64,000 nt of DNA, from positions 37,183-101,182 of the forward strand of contig JAOAGY010000039.1 of the NCBI GenBank assembly GCA_026415505.1. The letters are read 5' to 3'. The stretch is from Chlorobiota bacterium (GTDB lineage: Bacteria; Bacteroidota; Ignavibacteria; Kapaibacteriales; NICIL-2). The notes below the pieces were generated by a model that saw only the letters and a program-made list of their open reading frames with translations, did not search any database and had not been told where the DNA came from. Made by a program: the position numbers and the translations under genes. Below, piece after piece: positions 26,627-36,797 of this stretch (its first letter is position 1; every line of letters begins with the position of its first letter).

Positions 26627-26650
26627 GCGAGCATACCTCATCTTGTCGTT

Positions 26651-29600
26651 CTACTTGATCAGTTGCATTTGCTTGGTCGCTACGACTCGACCATCGAAGA
26701 CCAAGCTGTACTCGTACCTGCCGGAAGCGAGAAAGTGCAGTCGCACTGTCACTGCCGACCACTGGTCGCGTGCAGGCAATTCGTGCGCTTGTATGGTGCG
26801 ACCGCTCGCATCGCTGATGACGAGTTGTGCGCTGCTGACCTCGCGTGGTACATAGTACGGAATCGTCGTCGTGCCATCGTGTGGGTTAGGGATGTTCTGA
26901 CCGAGCCAGGAATCCTCAGCGGGCGCTGGTGCCGGTGAGCGGAAAGATTTTTCGTGCTGCTGTGCCGCAAGTTGCTCGACCATTGCCTGTAGATGCGCAA
27001 TCTGATCGCGGAGCTGGTCGAGTTCCGGCTGCTTCGCTTCGAGCGCCGCAACTCGCGCGCGAAGCTCTTCGCTCTGGCGATGTTCTTCTTTGAGCGCTTC
27101 GACCAGCACCGCAACGACGCGCGTGTAGTCCATGCTCTCGTACTCGCCTGTTACCGGGTTGCGGTCAACAATCTCCGGTAGCACTGGCGCGACTTCCTCG
27201 ACGATGAATCCGATGTCAGCACGACCGCTGTATTCGGGCTTCCAGTCGTAGCGCACACCACGCATGCGGAGCACCATGCCCAGCGCACCATCGAGCGGAC
27301 GGACGTTGGTCTTGACTCGCTGCGTGGACCAAATGCTGTAACCCGTTGCTCGGATACGACCGACGTCGTTGTTGCCATTGAACGGTAACTCGACGCGGAA
27401 CTGACCGCCGCTGCCGAAGAAGCGCAAGCATCCATTCGATGTCAGGCGCATCCTGACCGTATCGCTGCCACTGGCAGCATTGGTACGGAACTCGATTTCG
27501 GCGTCTTCGTTCTGCCGAAGTTGAACATCCAAGCCCGATAGCTCGACAGCGAACCCATCGGTGCTTGTGCTGCCCGTTGTACTACTCGTGAGTCGAAATC
27601 CCCCACTGTGCACGTGCATGCTCGATGCGGGCGAGTTCGTCCCGATACCGAGCCGCGTGTTCGTTGCATCCCAGAACAGATTGTTACTGCCGACCAGCCG
27701 AGTATTCGTTCCATTCCAAAACGCCACCTGTCCGCTGCTGAAGCCATCATCAACTTGCGGGTCGGTTTCAGCAGCCGACGACGGCGTTGTCCACTGCGGA
27801 CCGCTCGCCGTCCAGGTCAGCACCTGACCTGCGGAGGTCGGTGTATTGGTGTACACCGTTACCGTACCGTTCAGATCGGGCAAGGTCCACGTTCGATCTG
27901 CCGTCAGTGTCGGCGTGGCAAGCGTCAGTGCGTATCCACTCGTGCCGCTACCAAGGAGGCTGATCAAGCCGCCGCTGCCATCGTTAGCGACCACCAGAGC
28001 TGCAGCGGTGTTGTCGTTGGAGACAATCGCTGTCGGCGTTGCTGCCGAAAGACTCCCCAGTGCACTGCTGCCAGCTACCTGCAACCATCCGCCGACACCG
28101 ACGACACCAGCGACGGTGAGATTGCCGTCGGTGCTCACGTCGTAGCCAGCACCGGGATTGATCGCGATGTTTCCGCTACGACTGAGCGTTCCGTTTCCAT
28201 CGTCGCTGAGCGAAGCGTCCACGAGTGCCGTTCCGTTCCAGCGTGCAAGCCGACCGGCTGTCGTCATCGACACTTCCGGATCGGCCTCGCTCATCGTCAC
28301 ACTCGCCCATTGCGGGACGCCGCCCTGCGTGACGAGGACTTGCCCGTTCGCACCCGGCGCGAGCTTGCCGACGGCAATGCTCGCACTGGTGCTGATGTCG
28401 GCATTGGTTATCGTTCCATCGGCGATCTCGCTCGTGCCGACCACTCCGCTTTTGAGTTGGATGTCGAGCGCATTGTACGTCCCGCTCACGGTCGCATCGG
28501 AGCCGGCGGCGGCGCTGAATGTCGTCGTCGTCGTCACGTCGTTGCCTGGGTCGTCATCGGCAAGTTGCCAACTCAAATTGCCGGCAGCATCGGTGCGCAA
28601 GAAGCCGGCACTGACGAGCGATGGCGGCAGCGTGTAGGTGATGTTCGCACCTTGCGCTTGTGCACGGAATGCTGTGTATTCTGCGCCCGAGCCCGACGGC
28701 TCGTAGAGCCGCAGCTCTCGCGCTGTGTTGTCGGTGTTCTGCAGCGATACGTGACCGCTGGAAATGGCGACATTGCCGCTTGCATCCAATCGCATGCGCT
28801 CGGTCCCGCCTGTTGCAAATGCCAGTTGATTGGATGCGGGGCTGAACATTCCCGTGCTGGCACTGTTAGTAAAGCGATATGCTGGCGTGCTTGCCGAACC
28901 ATCAGCACTGCGATAGCCATCGGCTCGGATGCTGCCATCGACGCGCAATTTGCCGTCGGCTGCGACACTGCCGAGGACAACCGTCGTCGAAGCAGCGCTC
29001 GCCATTCGCACCGAACCGGTAACGTCGAGTGCCACACTGGGCGACGATGTTCCGACACCGAGCCGCGAGTTTGTGTTGTCCCAAAACAGGTTACTGTTTC
29101 CAGTCAGCTCCGTGCCATTCCAGAATGCGATCTGTCCATTCGACAGCGTGCCGACTTGCGGATCGGTCTCGGTCACCGTCAGTGTCGTCCACTGCGGCAC
29201 TCCGCCGACGATAGACAACACCTGTCCTTCGGTGCCTGGTGCTAGCAGTGAGCCTTGCCCACCGGCATTGCCGATGATCAGGTTGCCTTGCGTCACCGAC
29301 AGTTTGTTCACCGCGATGCCGCTTGCCAATTCCGTGTTGCCGACGACGCCGGCACCGAGTTGAAGGTTGCTCGCTGTTCCACTGACGTCACCACCGAATG
29401 AGGTTGCCGAGGTCAAGAGCATGCCGGTTTCGTTCGGCAGCGTCCACGTCTGCGCAGCCGAAAGCGATGCTGTTTGGAGCATGCCTACTGCTGCCGGATC
29501 GCCCCAGCGAATCGAGCCGGTCGAAGGCAGTCGCAGATAGGCACCGGTATTGTCCAGTCGTATCGAGTCTTTGACGATCGCGCCATAGTTGATCGTGCTC

Positions 29601-29668
29601 CCGACCTGTGCAGAAGCTGTCATCGCGGCAGCACAGGCGACTGCTGCCCAAAACAGGATGCGTTTCAT
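26651..29668 (-). CDS. Fibre-like surface protein: S74 chaperone domain plus T9SS sorting tail
   Basis: A 1005-residue secreted protein. The signal peptide is MKRILFWAAVACAAAMTASAQ. Residues about 25-720 are repetitive tail-fibre-like sequence, with repeated QIAFWNGT, NLFWDNTNSRLGVGTSSP and AQTWTLPNETG modules. Next come a peptidase S74/endosialidase chaperone domain (STQRVKTNVRPLDGALG to MDYTRVVAVLVEALKEEHR), a coiled coil, and a type IX secretion C-terminal domain (GQNIPNPHDGTTTIPYYV to the terminal KQMQLIK). S74 domains normally trimerise and cleave themselves off phage fibres. GAGGG in the leader acts as RBS, and TAAATTCG at 29717-29710 is a candidate -7 element. Confidence 0.82.
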   Translation of the reverse strand: MKRILFWAAVACAAAMTASAQVGSTINYGAIVKDSIRLDNTGAYLRLPSTGSIRWGDPAAVGMLQTASLSAAQTWTLPNETGMLLTSATSFGGDVSGTASNLQLGAGVVGNTELASGIAVNKLSVTQGNLIIGNAGGQGSLLAPGTEGQVLSIVGGVPQWTTLTVTETDPQVGTLSNGQIAFWNGTELTGNSNLFWDNTNSRLGVGTSSPSVALDVTGSVRMASAASTTVVLGSVAADGKLRVDGSIRADGYRSADGSASTPAYRFTNSASTGMFSPASNQLAFATGGTERMRLDASGNVAISSGHVSLQNTDNTARELRLYEPSGSGAEYTAFRAQAQGANITYTLPPSLVSAGFLRTDAAGNLSWQLADDDPGNDVTTTTTFSAAAGSDATVSGTYNALDIQLKSGVVGTSEIADGTITNADISTSASIAVGKLAPGANGQVLVTQGGVPQWASVTMSEADPEVSMTTAGRLARWNGTALVDASLSDDGNGTLSRSGNIAINPGAGYDVSTDGNLTVAGVVGVGGWLQVAGSSALGSLSAATPTAIVSNDNTAAALVVANDGSGGLISLLGSGTSGYALTLATPTLTADRTWTLPDLNGTVTVYTNTPTSAGQVLTWTASGPQWTTPSSAAETDPQVDDGFSSGQVAFWNGTNTRLVGSNNLFWDATNTRLGIGTNSPASSMHVHSGGFRLTSSTTGSTSTDGFAVELSGLDVQLRQNEDAEIEFRTNAASGSDTVRMRLTSNGCLRFFGSGGQFRVELPFNGNNDVGRIRATGYSIWSTQRVKTNVRPLDGALGMVLRMRGVRYDWKPEYSGRADIGFIVEEVAPVLPEIVDRNPVTGEYESMDYTRVVAVLVEALKEEHRQSEELRARVAALEAKQPELDQLRDQIAHLQAMVEQLAAQQHEKSFRSPAPAPAEDSWLGQNIPNPHDGTTTIPYYVPREVSSAQLVISDASGRTIQAHELPARDQWSAVTVRLHFLASGRYEYSLVFDGRVVATKQMQLIK

Positions 29669-29709
29669 TGCGGTACCCTCACAAGTGGTAAAACAACACA
29701 GTAGCACCC

Positions 29710-29717
29710 CGAATTTA
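29710..29717 (-). promoter_or_regulatory. Candidate -7 element for the S74/T9SS gene
   Basis: TAAATTCG on the minus strand, identical to the tracrRNA -7 element and 41 bp before the ATG at 29668. A T-rich tract lies about 20 bp upstream instead of a clean TTG. Confidence 0.3.
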
Positions 29718-29809
29718 CCACTCCCACATCAGAAAAAAGTAACCCCCTGCCGTACACAGGAAATGGCGTAAGCATATGCCACGCCACCATGCCTCAGAGT
29801 CTTTGCGAG

Positions 29810-30205
29810 ATGCCGAAACAAGTTCGGCATAACGAGCGGCAGCACGGGAGATGCCAAAACAAGTTCGGCAGGACGGCTGGGGAATGCGCTCGTCGCAAAA
29901 GCACGTCACCATGAATTCGTTTCAGCGTCCCATGCTCCACACTTTGTCACCCTGAACTTGGTTCAGGGTCTCGAACAAAATGCCAAAACAAGTTCGGCAT
30001 GACAGGCGGCAGTGCAAGAGATGCTGAAACAAGTTCAGCATGACGAGCGACAGCGCGGGAGATGCCGAAACAAGTTCGGCATGACGAGCGGCAGTGCAAG
30101 AGATGACGAAACAAGTTCGGCATGACAGGCGGCAGTGCAAGAGATGCCGAAACGAGTTCGGCATGACAGGCGGCAGTGCAAGAGGTGACGAAACATGTTC
30201 AGCAT
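29810..30205. repeat. Cluster of about eight palindromic hairpin repeats
   Basis: The 590-bp gap between two minus-strand genes holds no gene but a run of 21-bp palindromes, arms ATGCCGAA/TTCGGCAT around loop ACAAG, at 29810, 29851, 29980, 30021, 30062, 30103, 30144 and 30185. From 29980 on the spacing is exactly 41 bp, with linker TGACAGGCGGCAGTGCAAGAG or close variants. The copy at 30021 has ATGCTGAA/TTCAGCAT, a change on both arms that keeps pairing. A different hairpin, CCCTGAAC/GTTCAGGG, is at 29950-29968. This is a REP/MITE-like family; two more copies lie near the CRISPR array. Short open frames here are by-products of the repeat. Confidence 0.85.
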
Positions 30206-30258
30206 GACAGGGGGAAAGCCAACGAGAGCATGGAACTTGTTCGGCGATACTGGCGCAC

Positions 30259-31056
30259 TTACTCGATGGACTCGACGCGCAACGATGTTCGCTGCTCGCC
30301 GCGCTGCACTCGTCCGTCCTGCTGAATGACGAACCTCGCCTGTTGGGCATAGGAAACCGTGTGTGGCAACATATGCTGCGGTGCAATTTCAACGACACCA
30401 TTGGCGAGCAGCCGAACTGTTGTTCGCATGGTGTACCCTGCAGTGCGGATCAGATGAAATCCGCGCGACGTTTCTGCGATCGTCAGCCGACGCGGCATCC
30501 CATCGAAACTGCACGAATCCACCGAGCCGAGATACATTCGCTCCAAAATCGCCGGCGGATAGGCGTATTCGACGAGCGTATCGCGCTGCTCGGCGAGCCA
30601 CTGCACGCGCCGCTGACACGATGTGCACACCGAATCGAGCGGCACAAACAGTGGCGGACCGAAGATGCTGCCCGGCACGACCGCGAGCGAATCGGTCGGC
30701 GGACTGCTCGCGCGCAGGCGATATCCTCGCCCGGTGACGACCAGCAGAGCCGATTTGCCGACCCATGGAAGCGTCGTTCGAATGCTGCTGTCACCGCGGT
30801 CGGTATGCTCGTGTGCCCAGAAGCGCTCCAGTGTTTGCCGCAGGTACATGGTATCGCCGCGGGTGCTGTCGCAGCGGAGCGACCACTCTTCCCGACGATG
30901 CCGATAGAGCACCGGCTCGCCGGCGATCGCCACCGTGTCGAATGCTTCGACGCTGTATCGTAGATGGCTGCCGGCATCGAGTTTCCACTCGAAGCACTGT
31001 TGCTGTGCCGCCGCTCCCACCACCGCTCCCGCAAGCACCGCGACAAGCGCTTTCAT
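30259..31056 (-). CDS. Secreted protein, unknown
   Basis: A 265-residue protein with a signal peptide (MKALVAVLAGAVVGAAA). The mature part is beta-rich, with one CxxC (CTSC) near the middle. Layout and some patterns (RYSVEAFDTV, then RRLTIAETSRGFHLI) recall the upstream neighbour, so the two may be distant relatives. I recognise no family. Its ATG at 31056 overlaps the TGA of that neighbour, so translation is coupled; a GTG at 31059 is also possible. The hairpin repeat cluster begins about 50 bp downstream. Confidence 0.55.
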   Translation of the reverse strand: MKALVAVLAGAVVGAAAQQQCFEWKLDAGSHLRYSVEAFDTVAIAGEPVLYRHRREEWSLRCDSTRGDTMYLRQTLERFWAHEHTDRGDSSIRTTLPWVGKSALLVVTGRGYRLRASSPPTDSLAVVPGSIFGPPLFVPLDSVCTSCQRRVQWLAEQRDTLVEYAYPPAILERMYLGSVDSCSFDGMPRRLTIAETSRGFHLIRTAGYTMRTTVRLLANGVVEIAPQHMLPHTVSYAQQARFVIQQDGRVQRGEQRTSLRVESIE

Positions 31057-31958
31057 CACAGCCGCCGCACCAGACGACCGCGCACGTCAATGGTCATCGG
31101 GATGACCGTGTTGCTTTGGTCGTAGAGTGTCATGCGCTGATCGATCTGTGCTTTCGTTTCGACCACCAACGGCAGTCCCGTTTCGACTTCCACGACGTAG
31201 CGCGACGTGAGGATGCCATCGCCGCTGATGCCCATGCTCATGCCCATTTGCTCGGCGGTACCGCTGAGCAAATAGCGCGTGGATTCGACGCGAACGACTG
31301 CGCATCGCCGACCGAGCGTGTCGAGCAATCCCTCGAACGTGTAGCGCAAGTCCATCGTCGTGGCAATCTTTTGACCGACCACACCAGCGGTTACGGTATC
31401 GCTGAACGAACGCGTCCACTGCATGCCTGGTGTGAGCGGTCCATCGGGAAATTCGACGAGCAAACGCATGCGCACACCGCCGCCAGTGAGTTGTTCGAGC
31501 GCCTGCCGACGCACCGATTGAGCAACTGCTGCGCTCGTATCTCGTGAAACCAATGTTTGCGAAACAGTCTCGCCACGCCGATTGCACACCAGATGCGTTT
31601 CGTAGTCGTCCAGCTCGGGGAACGTCAGCAACGAATCGCTCCTGCCGAACTGCTCCAATCCCTTGAACTCGACTTTGATGTTGCGCTGGCGAACGATGAG
31701 CCTCAGAAGCGAATCGTTCATCGGACGCGGCACGACCTCTTGCTCGAGCGACACCGATGTCACGATCCCCTGATCGAGATCCATGACGTGCATGGTTTGT
31801 TCGAGCTGCAGTGTGCTGGCATACCTGTAGCGAACGTCTGCTTTCGGTTTCAATTGGTACGTGAACGCTGTAGCAGGTTTCGTTGCCGATCGTTTGCCGC
31901 CAGCATGCTGCGCAGCCACAGCTACAGCACAAGTGAGCAATACGACAATAACACGCAT
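31056..31958 (-). CDS. Secreted DUF6263-like protein
   Basis: A 300-residue protein with a signal peptide (MRVIVVLLTCAVAVAAQ). The mature domain reads as a beta-sandwich-like repeat: YRYASTLQLEQTMHV, RQRNIKVEFKGLEQF, then FPDGPLTPGMQW and a late TGLPLVVETKAQI strand. This resembles the DUF6263 family of FCB periplasmic proteins, but I am not sure. The start at 31958 gives the signal peptide. The gene pairs with the next secreted protein through a TGATG overlap and follows typA by 34 bp on the same strand. Confidence 0.55.
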   Translation of the reverse strand: MRVIVVLLTCAVAVAAQHAGGKRSATKPATAFTYQLKPKADVRYRYASTLQLEQTMHVMDLDQGIVTSVSLEQEVVPRPMNDSLLRLIVRQRNIKVEFKGLEQFGRSDSLLTFPELDDYETHLVCNRRGETVSQTLVSRDTSAAVAQSVRRQALEQLTGGGVRMRLLVEFPDGPLTPGMQWTRSFSDTVTAGVVGQKIATTMDLRYTFEGLLDTLGRRCAVVRVESTRYLLSGTAEQMGMSMGISGDGILTSRYVVEVETGLPLVVETKAQIDQRMTLYDQSNTVIPMTIDVRGRLVRRL

Positions 31959-31992
31959 GACCGATCCGGACGGTAGTGAAAACGGCGGCAAT

Positions 31993-33834
31993 TTACGCCA
32001 TGCTCTCGGCTGCAGCCCGACTGCGTTTTTCGTGACGCTGACGTTCGCTGTTGTTCAGAATGCGCTTGCGCACGCGCAACGACAGCGGCGTGACTTCGAG
32101 CAGTTCGTCGTCGTTCAAAAATTCCAGGTATTGTTCGAGTGTCATCTGACGCGGCGGAGCAAGACGTACCAAGCCTTCCGAGCCGCTCGACCGCATGTTG
32201 GTCAGGTGTTTTGCTTTGCATGGATTGACCACCAAATCGCCTTCGCGCGAGTGTTCCCCGATGACCATGCCTTCATAGACGCGCTCGCCGGGCGAAATGA
32301 ACAGCACACCGCGTTCTTGGATGCTTTCGAGCGCATAGGCTGTGGCGATGCCGTCTTCGAGCGCCACGAGACTGCCGCGCGTGCGGCGCGCAATCTCGCC
32401 ACGGAACGGCTCGTAGCCAGCGAACGTGTGATGCAACACACCCTCGCCGCGCGTGAGTGTGAGGAACTCCGTCCGGAAACCGAGCAATCCGCGGGCGGGC
32501 ACGCTGAATTCAAGGCGCACGGTCGAACCGACCGGCTGCATCGCGAGCATTTCACCGCGGCGGCGTCCCAGCGCTTCGATGACGCTGCCGCTGAACTCGG
32601 CGGGAACGTCGATGACCACGTGCTCGATCGGTTCGAGCAATCGTCCGTCGGCATCGCGGTGGAAGAGAATTTCCGGCTGCGAGACGGCAAGCTCGTACCC
32701 CTCGCGCCGCATCGTTTCGATGAGCACCGCCATTTGCAGCTCACCGCGACCGAGCACACGAAAGACGTCGGGTTGATCGGTTTCCTCGATGCGCAGCGAG
32801 ACGTTCGTGCGCAGCTCGCGCCAGAGCCGATCGCGCAGCTTGGGCGTCGTGACGAATTTCCCTTCTTTGCCTGCCAGCGGCGAGGTGTTGACCATGAAAT
32901 GCATCGCGACGGTCGGCTCTTCGACCACGACGGGCGGCAATGCTTCCGGTCGCTCTGCCGAGGCGATCGTGTCGCCGATACGAACGTTTTCGATCCCCGC
33001 CAGACAAACGATGTCGCCGGCTTCTGCTTGCTCGATTTCGATGCGCTGGAGTCCTTCGAAGGCAAAAAGCTTCGTGATGCGCAGCGGTGTCGTCGTGCCG
33101 TCGGTTGCCAACAGCACTGCCTCGTCGCCGAGACGGACACGCCCGCGATGGATGCGCCCGATCGCCAAGCGTCCGACGTAATCGTTCCAATCGAGCGCAG
33201 CGACGATCATCTGGAAAGGCTCATCGGGCTCGTACACTGGCGCCGGGATATGCTCGACGATCGCTTCGAAAAGCGGCAGCAAGCTCGTGCCCGGCTCGCC
33301 CAGCGAACGCGAGGCGATGCCGTCGCGACCGACAGCGTACAACACCGGCATGTCGAGCGCTTCGAGTCCTGCGCCGAGCGCCAGAAAGAGTTCGTACACT
33401 TGGTCGAGAACTTCCCGCGGGCGTGCATCGCTGCGATCGATTTTGTTGATGACGACGATCGCCGGCAGATTCCGTTCGATTGCCTTGCGCACGACGAATT
33501 TCGTCTGCGGCAGCGGTCCTTCGGCTGCATCGACGAGCACGAGCACGCCATCGACCATCGAAAGAGCACGCTCGACTTCACCGCCGAAGTCCGCGTGACC
33601 GGGCGTATCCACGATGTTGATGGTGACGCCGTTCCAGCGCACTGCGGTATTTTTCGCCATGATCGTGATTCCTTTTTCACGCTCGAGCGCATTCGAATCG
33701 AGCAGACGGTCGGCGAGAATTTGTCCATCGCGGAACAAGCCTGCTTGCCGCAGTATTTGGTCCACGAGCGTCGTTTTGCCGTGGTCGACGTGTGCGATGA
33801 TGGCAATGTTGCGAATGTCGGTGCGTCGCTGCAT
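31993..33834 (-). CDS. typA: Translational GTPase TypA/BipA
   Basis: A 613-residue ribosome-associated GTPase involved in 50S assembly and stress adaptation. G1 is AHVDHGKTT (14-22), G3 [15 protein letters not shown]4 NKID; domain II, the elongation-factor G-like C-domains and the BipA-specific tail ([20 protein letters not shown]) follow. Length is normal. The ATG at 33834 gives the standard N-terminus ([16 protein letters not shown]), with GGAG a few bases upstream. It is divergent from recG. Confidence 0.95.
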   Translation of the reverse strand: MQRRTDIRNIAIIAHVDHGKTTLVDQILRQAGLFRDGQILADRLLDSNALEREKGITIMAKNTAVRWNGVTINIVDTPGHADFGGEVERALSMVDGVLVLVDAAEGPLPQTKFVVRKAIERNLPAIVVINKIDRSDARPREVLDQVYELFLALGAGLEALDMPVLYAVGRDGIASRSLGEPGTSLLPLFEAIVEHIPAPVYEPDEPFQMIVAALDWNDYVGRLAIGRIHRGRVRLGDEAVLLATDGTTTPLRITKLFAFEGLQRIEIEQAEAGDIVCLAGIENVRIGDTIASAERPEALPPVVVEEPTVAMHFMVNTSPLAGKEGKFVTTPKLRDRLWRELRTNVSLRIEETDQPDVFRVLGRGELQMAVLIETMRREGYELAVSQPEILFHRDADGRLLEPIEHVVIDVPAEFSGSVIEALGRRRGEMLAMQPVGSTVRLEFSVPARGLLGFRTEFLTLTRGEGVLHHTFAGYEPFRGEIARRTRGSLVALEDGIATAYALESIQERGVLFISPGERVYEGMVIGEHSREGDLVVNPCKAKHLTNMRSSGSEGLVRLAPPRQMTLEQYLEFLNDDELLEVTPLSLRVRKRILNNSERQRHEKRSRAAAESMA

Positions 33835-33912
33835 GGCTCCATAGGATTGATCGAACGAAAGCGCTATGACGAATTGCCGCGCGACTGAGTGCGAACCACT
33901 CGGCAGAAAACG

Positions 33913-36126
33913 ATGACTTCGCCTTCGCCGCTTTCGACACCGGTGCAGTATCTCAAGGGTGTCGGTCCGCGACGCGCCGAAGCACTGGCACACGTCGGCA
34001 TCGAGACGGTGGAAGATTTGCTCGCCTACACGCCGCGGGCGTACATCGAACGTCGAGCGCAGCGATCGCTTCGCGCCATCGCTCGCACCTTGCGTTTGCC
34101 CGACATTTTCGCCTCCGACCGCGAATCGGTCAGCGTGCTGCGATCGGAAGTGAGCATCGTCGCGACAGTCGAGCGCGTCACGCTCAAGCAACTGCGCAAC
34201 AACCGAGCGTTGCTCCAAGCGCGCATTCGCGACGACGAAGGCACAGCCGGAGAGCTGCTGTTCTGGAACGCGCACGAATACTACCGCCGCGTGCTCGTCG
34301 AGGGCAAACAGTACGTCGTCACCGGCGTTCCCGAACTCAACCGTCTCGGTCTGGTCGCTTTCACGCATCCGCAACTGGAGCCGATCGACGAAGAAGAGCG
34401 CTCGATGCTCCAGCAGGGAATCTTGCCGCTCTACCGCATCACCGACACGATGCGCTCGCGCGGTGTCACGCTCGCTGCGATGCGGCGTTTGATGCGCACC
34501 GCGCTCGATCTGTACAGCAGTGCCCTTGTCGAGATACTGCCCGATTCGATCCTCCAGCGATACCGGCTACCGTCGCGTCGGACGGCGCTCGAACATTTGC
34601 ACTTCCCACCGTCCGAGGAACAATTGGCACAAGCGCGAGAACGGATGAAGTTCGAGGAAGTGTTCCTGTTCGAGCTGCAACTGGCGCTCCATCGCCGCCG
34701 GATGGATAGCGGCGTCGCACCGCGCATATCGCCCCGCAGCTCGCGGTGGGAGCGCTTGCGCGGGCAATTGCCGTTCGTGCTGACCGCCGCACAAGAACGC
34801 GCCATCGCCGAAATCCTCGCCGATATGTTCAGCGGTCGCCCGATGAATCGGCTGTTGCAAGGAGACGTCGGCGCGGGCAAAACGCTCGTTGCACTGGCTG
34901 CGATACTGAGCGTCGTCGATGCCGGCTACCAAGCACTGCTGGCAGTGCCGACCGAAGTGCTAGCCGAACAGCATTGGCACACACTGCATCGGCTCGCCTC
35001 CGGTCTCGATGTTCGCATCGCCAAGCTCGTCGGCAGTCTCACGGCAGCCGAGCGTCGGGCGATCGGCGACGAGATCGCCAGCGGCTCGGCACACATCGTC
35101 GTCGGCACTCATGCGCTCTTTGCCGAATCGGCACACGGCGCACAGCAGTACTGCCGCGTGGGATTGGTGGTCATCGACGAGCAACACCGCTTCGGCGTCG
35201 TGCAACGTGCCACCTTGCGCGAGCTGGCGATCGCTTCGCATCCGGACCGGCTCCAACCGCACATGCTCGTGATGAGTGCGACGCCGATCCCGCGCACACT
35301 GACGATGACGCTCTACGGCGATCTCGACGCATCGGTGCTCGATCAGATGCCCGCCGGACGGCAGCCCGTCCGCACGCGCGTCATCGCACGCGATCAGCTT
35401 GCGAGCGCCTACGATCACATCCGCGCCGAAGTTCGTGCCGGTCGGCAAGCGTTCATCGTCTATCCGCTCGTCGAGGAATCCGACCGCGTCCAGCTCCGCG
35501 CCGCAACGACGGAGTTCGAGCGTCTGGCACGCGAGCATTTTTCCACCGAGCGTCTGGCGCTCATCCACGGACAGATGAGCTGGAACGACAAAGAGCGCGC
35601 GATGGCGAGCTTCGCTCGTGGCGAATTCGACATTCTCGTGGCAACGACCGTCATCGAAGTCGGCATCGACGTGCCGAATGCGACCGTCATGCTGATCGAA
35701 CACGCCGAGCGCTTCGGGCTGGCGCAACTGCACCAACTTCGCGGACGCGTCGGACGAGGCACCGCACCGGCGACTTGCTACTTGGTCACCGAACCGCACA
35801 TCGCCGCACGTGTACGCTCGACGCCGAGCGACGACGAACCGCCCGCCGCAACGCGACTGCGAACAATGGAACAAACCACCGACGGTTTCTTGATCGCCGA
35901 AGCCGACATGCGCCTCCGCGGACCGGGCGACGTGCTCGGCACGCGACAAGCCGGCATGCCGGAGTTTCGCTACACCGACCTGGTCCGCGACAGCGACACG
36001 ATCGCCCGCGCCCGCAGCGAAGCCTTTGGCATCGTCGAGCGCGATCCGCATCTGCGTCAACCCGAACACGCACAGCTTCGGCAATACGTTCTCGATCGCA
36101 TGGCTTCACACATTCCGATTGCGTAA
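33913..36126 (+). CDS. recG: ATP-dependent DNA helicase RecG
   Basis: A 737-residue fork-reversal helicase of the replication restart and recombination pathways. The wedge/OB domain occupies about 1-260 (opening TPVQYLKGVGPRRAEAL). SF2 motifs: Walker A GDVGAGKT at 317-324, DEQH starting at 422, SATPIPRT, and motif VI QLHQLRGRVGRG. The RecG C-terminal region with DMRLRGPGDVLGTRQAG is present. The ATG at 33913 is chosen over 33889 as the closer match to family starts. The MBL-hydrolase gene follows after 3 bp. Confidence 0.95.
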   Translation: MTSPSPLSTPVQYLKGVGPRRAEALAHVGIETVEDLLAYTPRAYIERRAQRSLRAIARTLRLPDIFASDRESVSVLRSEVSIVATVERVTLKQLRNNRALLQARIRDDEGTAGELLFWNAHEYYRRVLVEGKQYVVTGVPELNRLGLVAFTHPQLEPIDEEERSMLQQGILPLYRITDTMRSRGVTLAAMRRLMRTALDLYSSALVEILPDSILQRYRLPSRRTALEHLHFPPSEEQLAQARERMKFEEVFLFELQLALHRRRMDSGVAPRISPRSSRWERLRGQLPFVLTAAQERAIAEILADMFSGRPMNRLLQGDVGAGKTLVALAAILSVVDAGYQALLAVPTEVLAEQHWHTLHRLASGLDVRIAKLVGSLTAAERRAIGDEIASGSAHIVVGTHALFAESAHGAQQYCRVGLVVIDEQHRFGVVQRATLRELAIASHPDRLQPHMLVMSATPIPRTLTMTLYGDLDASVLDQMPAGRQPVRTRVIARDQLASAYDHIRAEVRAGRQAFIVYPLVEESDRVQLRAATTEFERLAREHFSTERLALIHGQMSWNDKERAMASFARGEFDILVATTVIEVGIDVPNATVMLIEHAERFGLAQLHQLRGRVGRGTAPATCYLVTEPHIAARVRSTPSDDEPPAATRLRTMEQTTDGFLIAEADMRLRGPGDVLGTRQAGMPEFRYTDLVRDSDTIARARSEAFGIVERDPHLRQPEHAQLRQYVLDRMASHIPIA

Positions 36127-36129
36127 CCG

Positions 36130-36780
36130 ATGCTCCATCTGGAAACGGTCGTCGCCGGACCGGTCGAAACGAATGCGTATCTGGTCGCCGACAGCGACAG
36201 CGGCGACTGTGTGATGATCGATGCACCGATGGATTCAGCCGAGTGGTTCGCCGATCGCATCGCAGCCGGCAAGCTGCGACCCGTGGCGCTGTGGCTGACG
36301 CACTCGCACTGGGACCACACCGCCGATGCCGCCGCCATTTGTGCACTGTTCGGCATACCCGCGCTCGTGCATCCGCTCGACGCGTACCGCTTGAGCGATC
36401 CGAACGCGCACACGGTGTTTCCGCTTCCCTTCGTGCTCGAAGCGGTGCCTATCGGCGGCTACGTTCACCACGGCGACGTGCTGGCTGTCGGCGGTTTGCG
36501 CTTCGAAGTGCGGCATGTACCCGGTCACACCGAAGGCAGCGTCGCATTCGTCGAGCACAACGCGCGTGCGGTGTTTTGCGGCGATGCGCTCTTTGCCGGC
36601 AGTATCGGTCGGACGGATTTGCCCGGTGGCGATTACGAGCAACTCATCGCCTCGATTCATCGCGAGCTGCTTTCGCTGCCCGATGATTACGTGTGCTATC
36701 CCGGTCACATGGAACCGACGACGATCGGTCGCGAGCGCCGAACCAATCCGTTTCTCCAACCGGGCGTTTCGCTGTGGTAA
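36130..36780 (+). CDS. MBL-fold metallo-hydrolase (glyoxalase II-like)
   Basis: A 216-residue cytoplasmic hydrolase with the metallo-beta-lactamase metal site THSHWDHTAD (His58, His60, Asp62, His63), VPGHTEGSVAF, the bridging Asp in FCGDALFAGSIGRTD, and a last His in YPGHMEPTTIGRERRTNPFL. Members of this small group are annotated as hydroxyacylglutathione hydrolase-like; the true substrate is uncertain, and FCB bacteria often lack glutathione. It starts 3 bp after recG and is followed by lptE. Confidence 0.8.
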   Translation: MLHLETVVAGPVETNAYLVADSDSGDCVMIDAPMDSAEWFADRIAAGKLRPVALWLTHSHWDHTADAAAICALFGIPALVHPLDAYRLSDPNAHTVFPLPFVLEAVPIGGYVHHGDVLAVGGLRFEVRHVPGHTEGSVAFVEHNARAVFCGDALFAGSIGRTDLPGGDYEQLIASIHRELLSLPDDYVCYPGHMEPTTIGRERRTNPFLQPGVSLW

Positions 36781-36797
36781 ACTGGCTGTCCCGAACG

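Noticed and set aside
29715..30401. Short open frames in the hairpin repeat cluster giving peptides such as MPNLFRHL or ETLNQVQGD
   Set aside because: These are translations of the palindromic repeat and lack RBS, domains or context.
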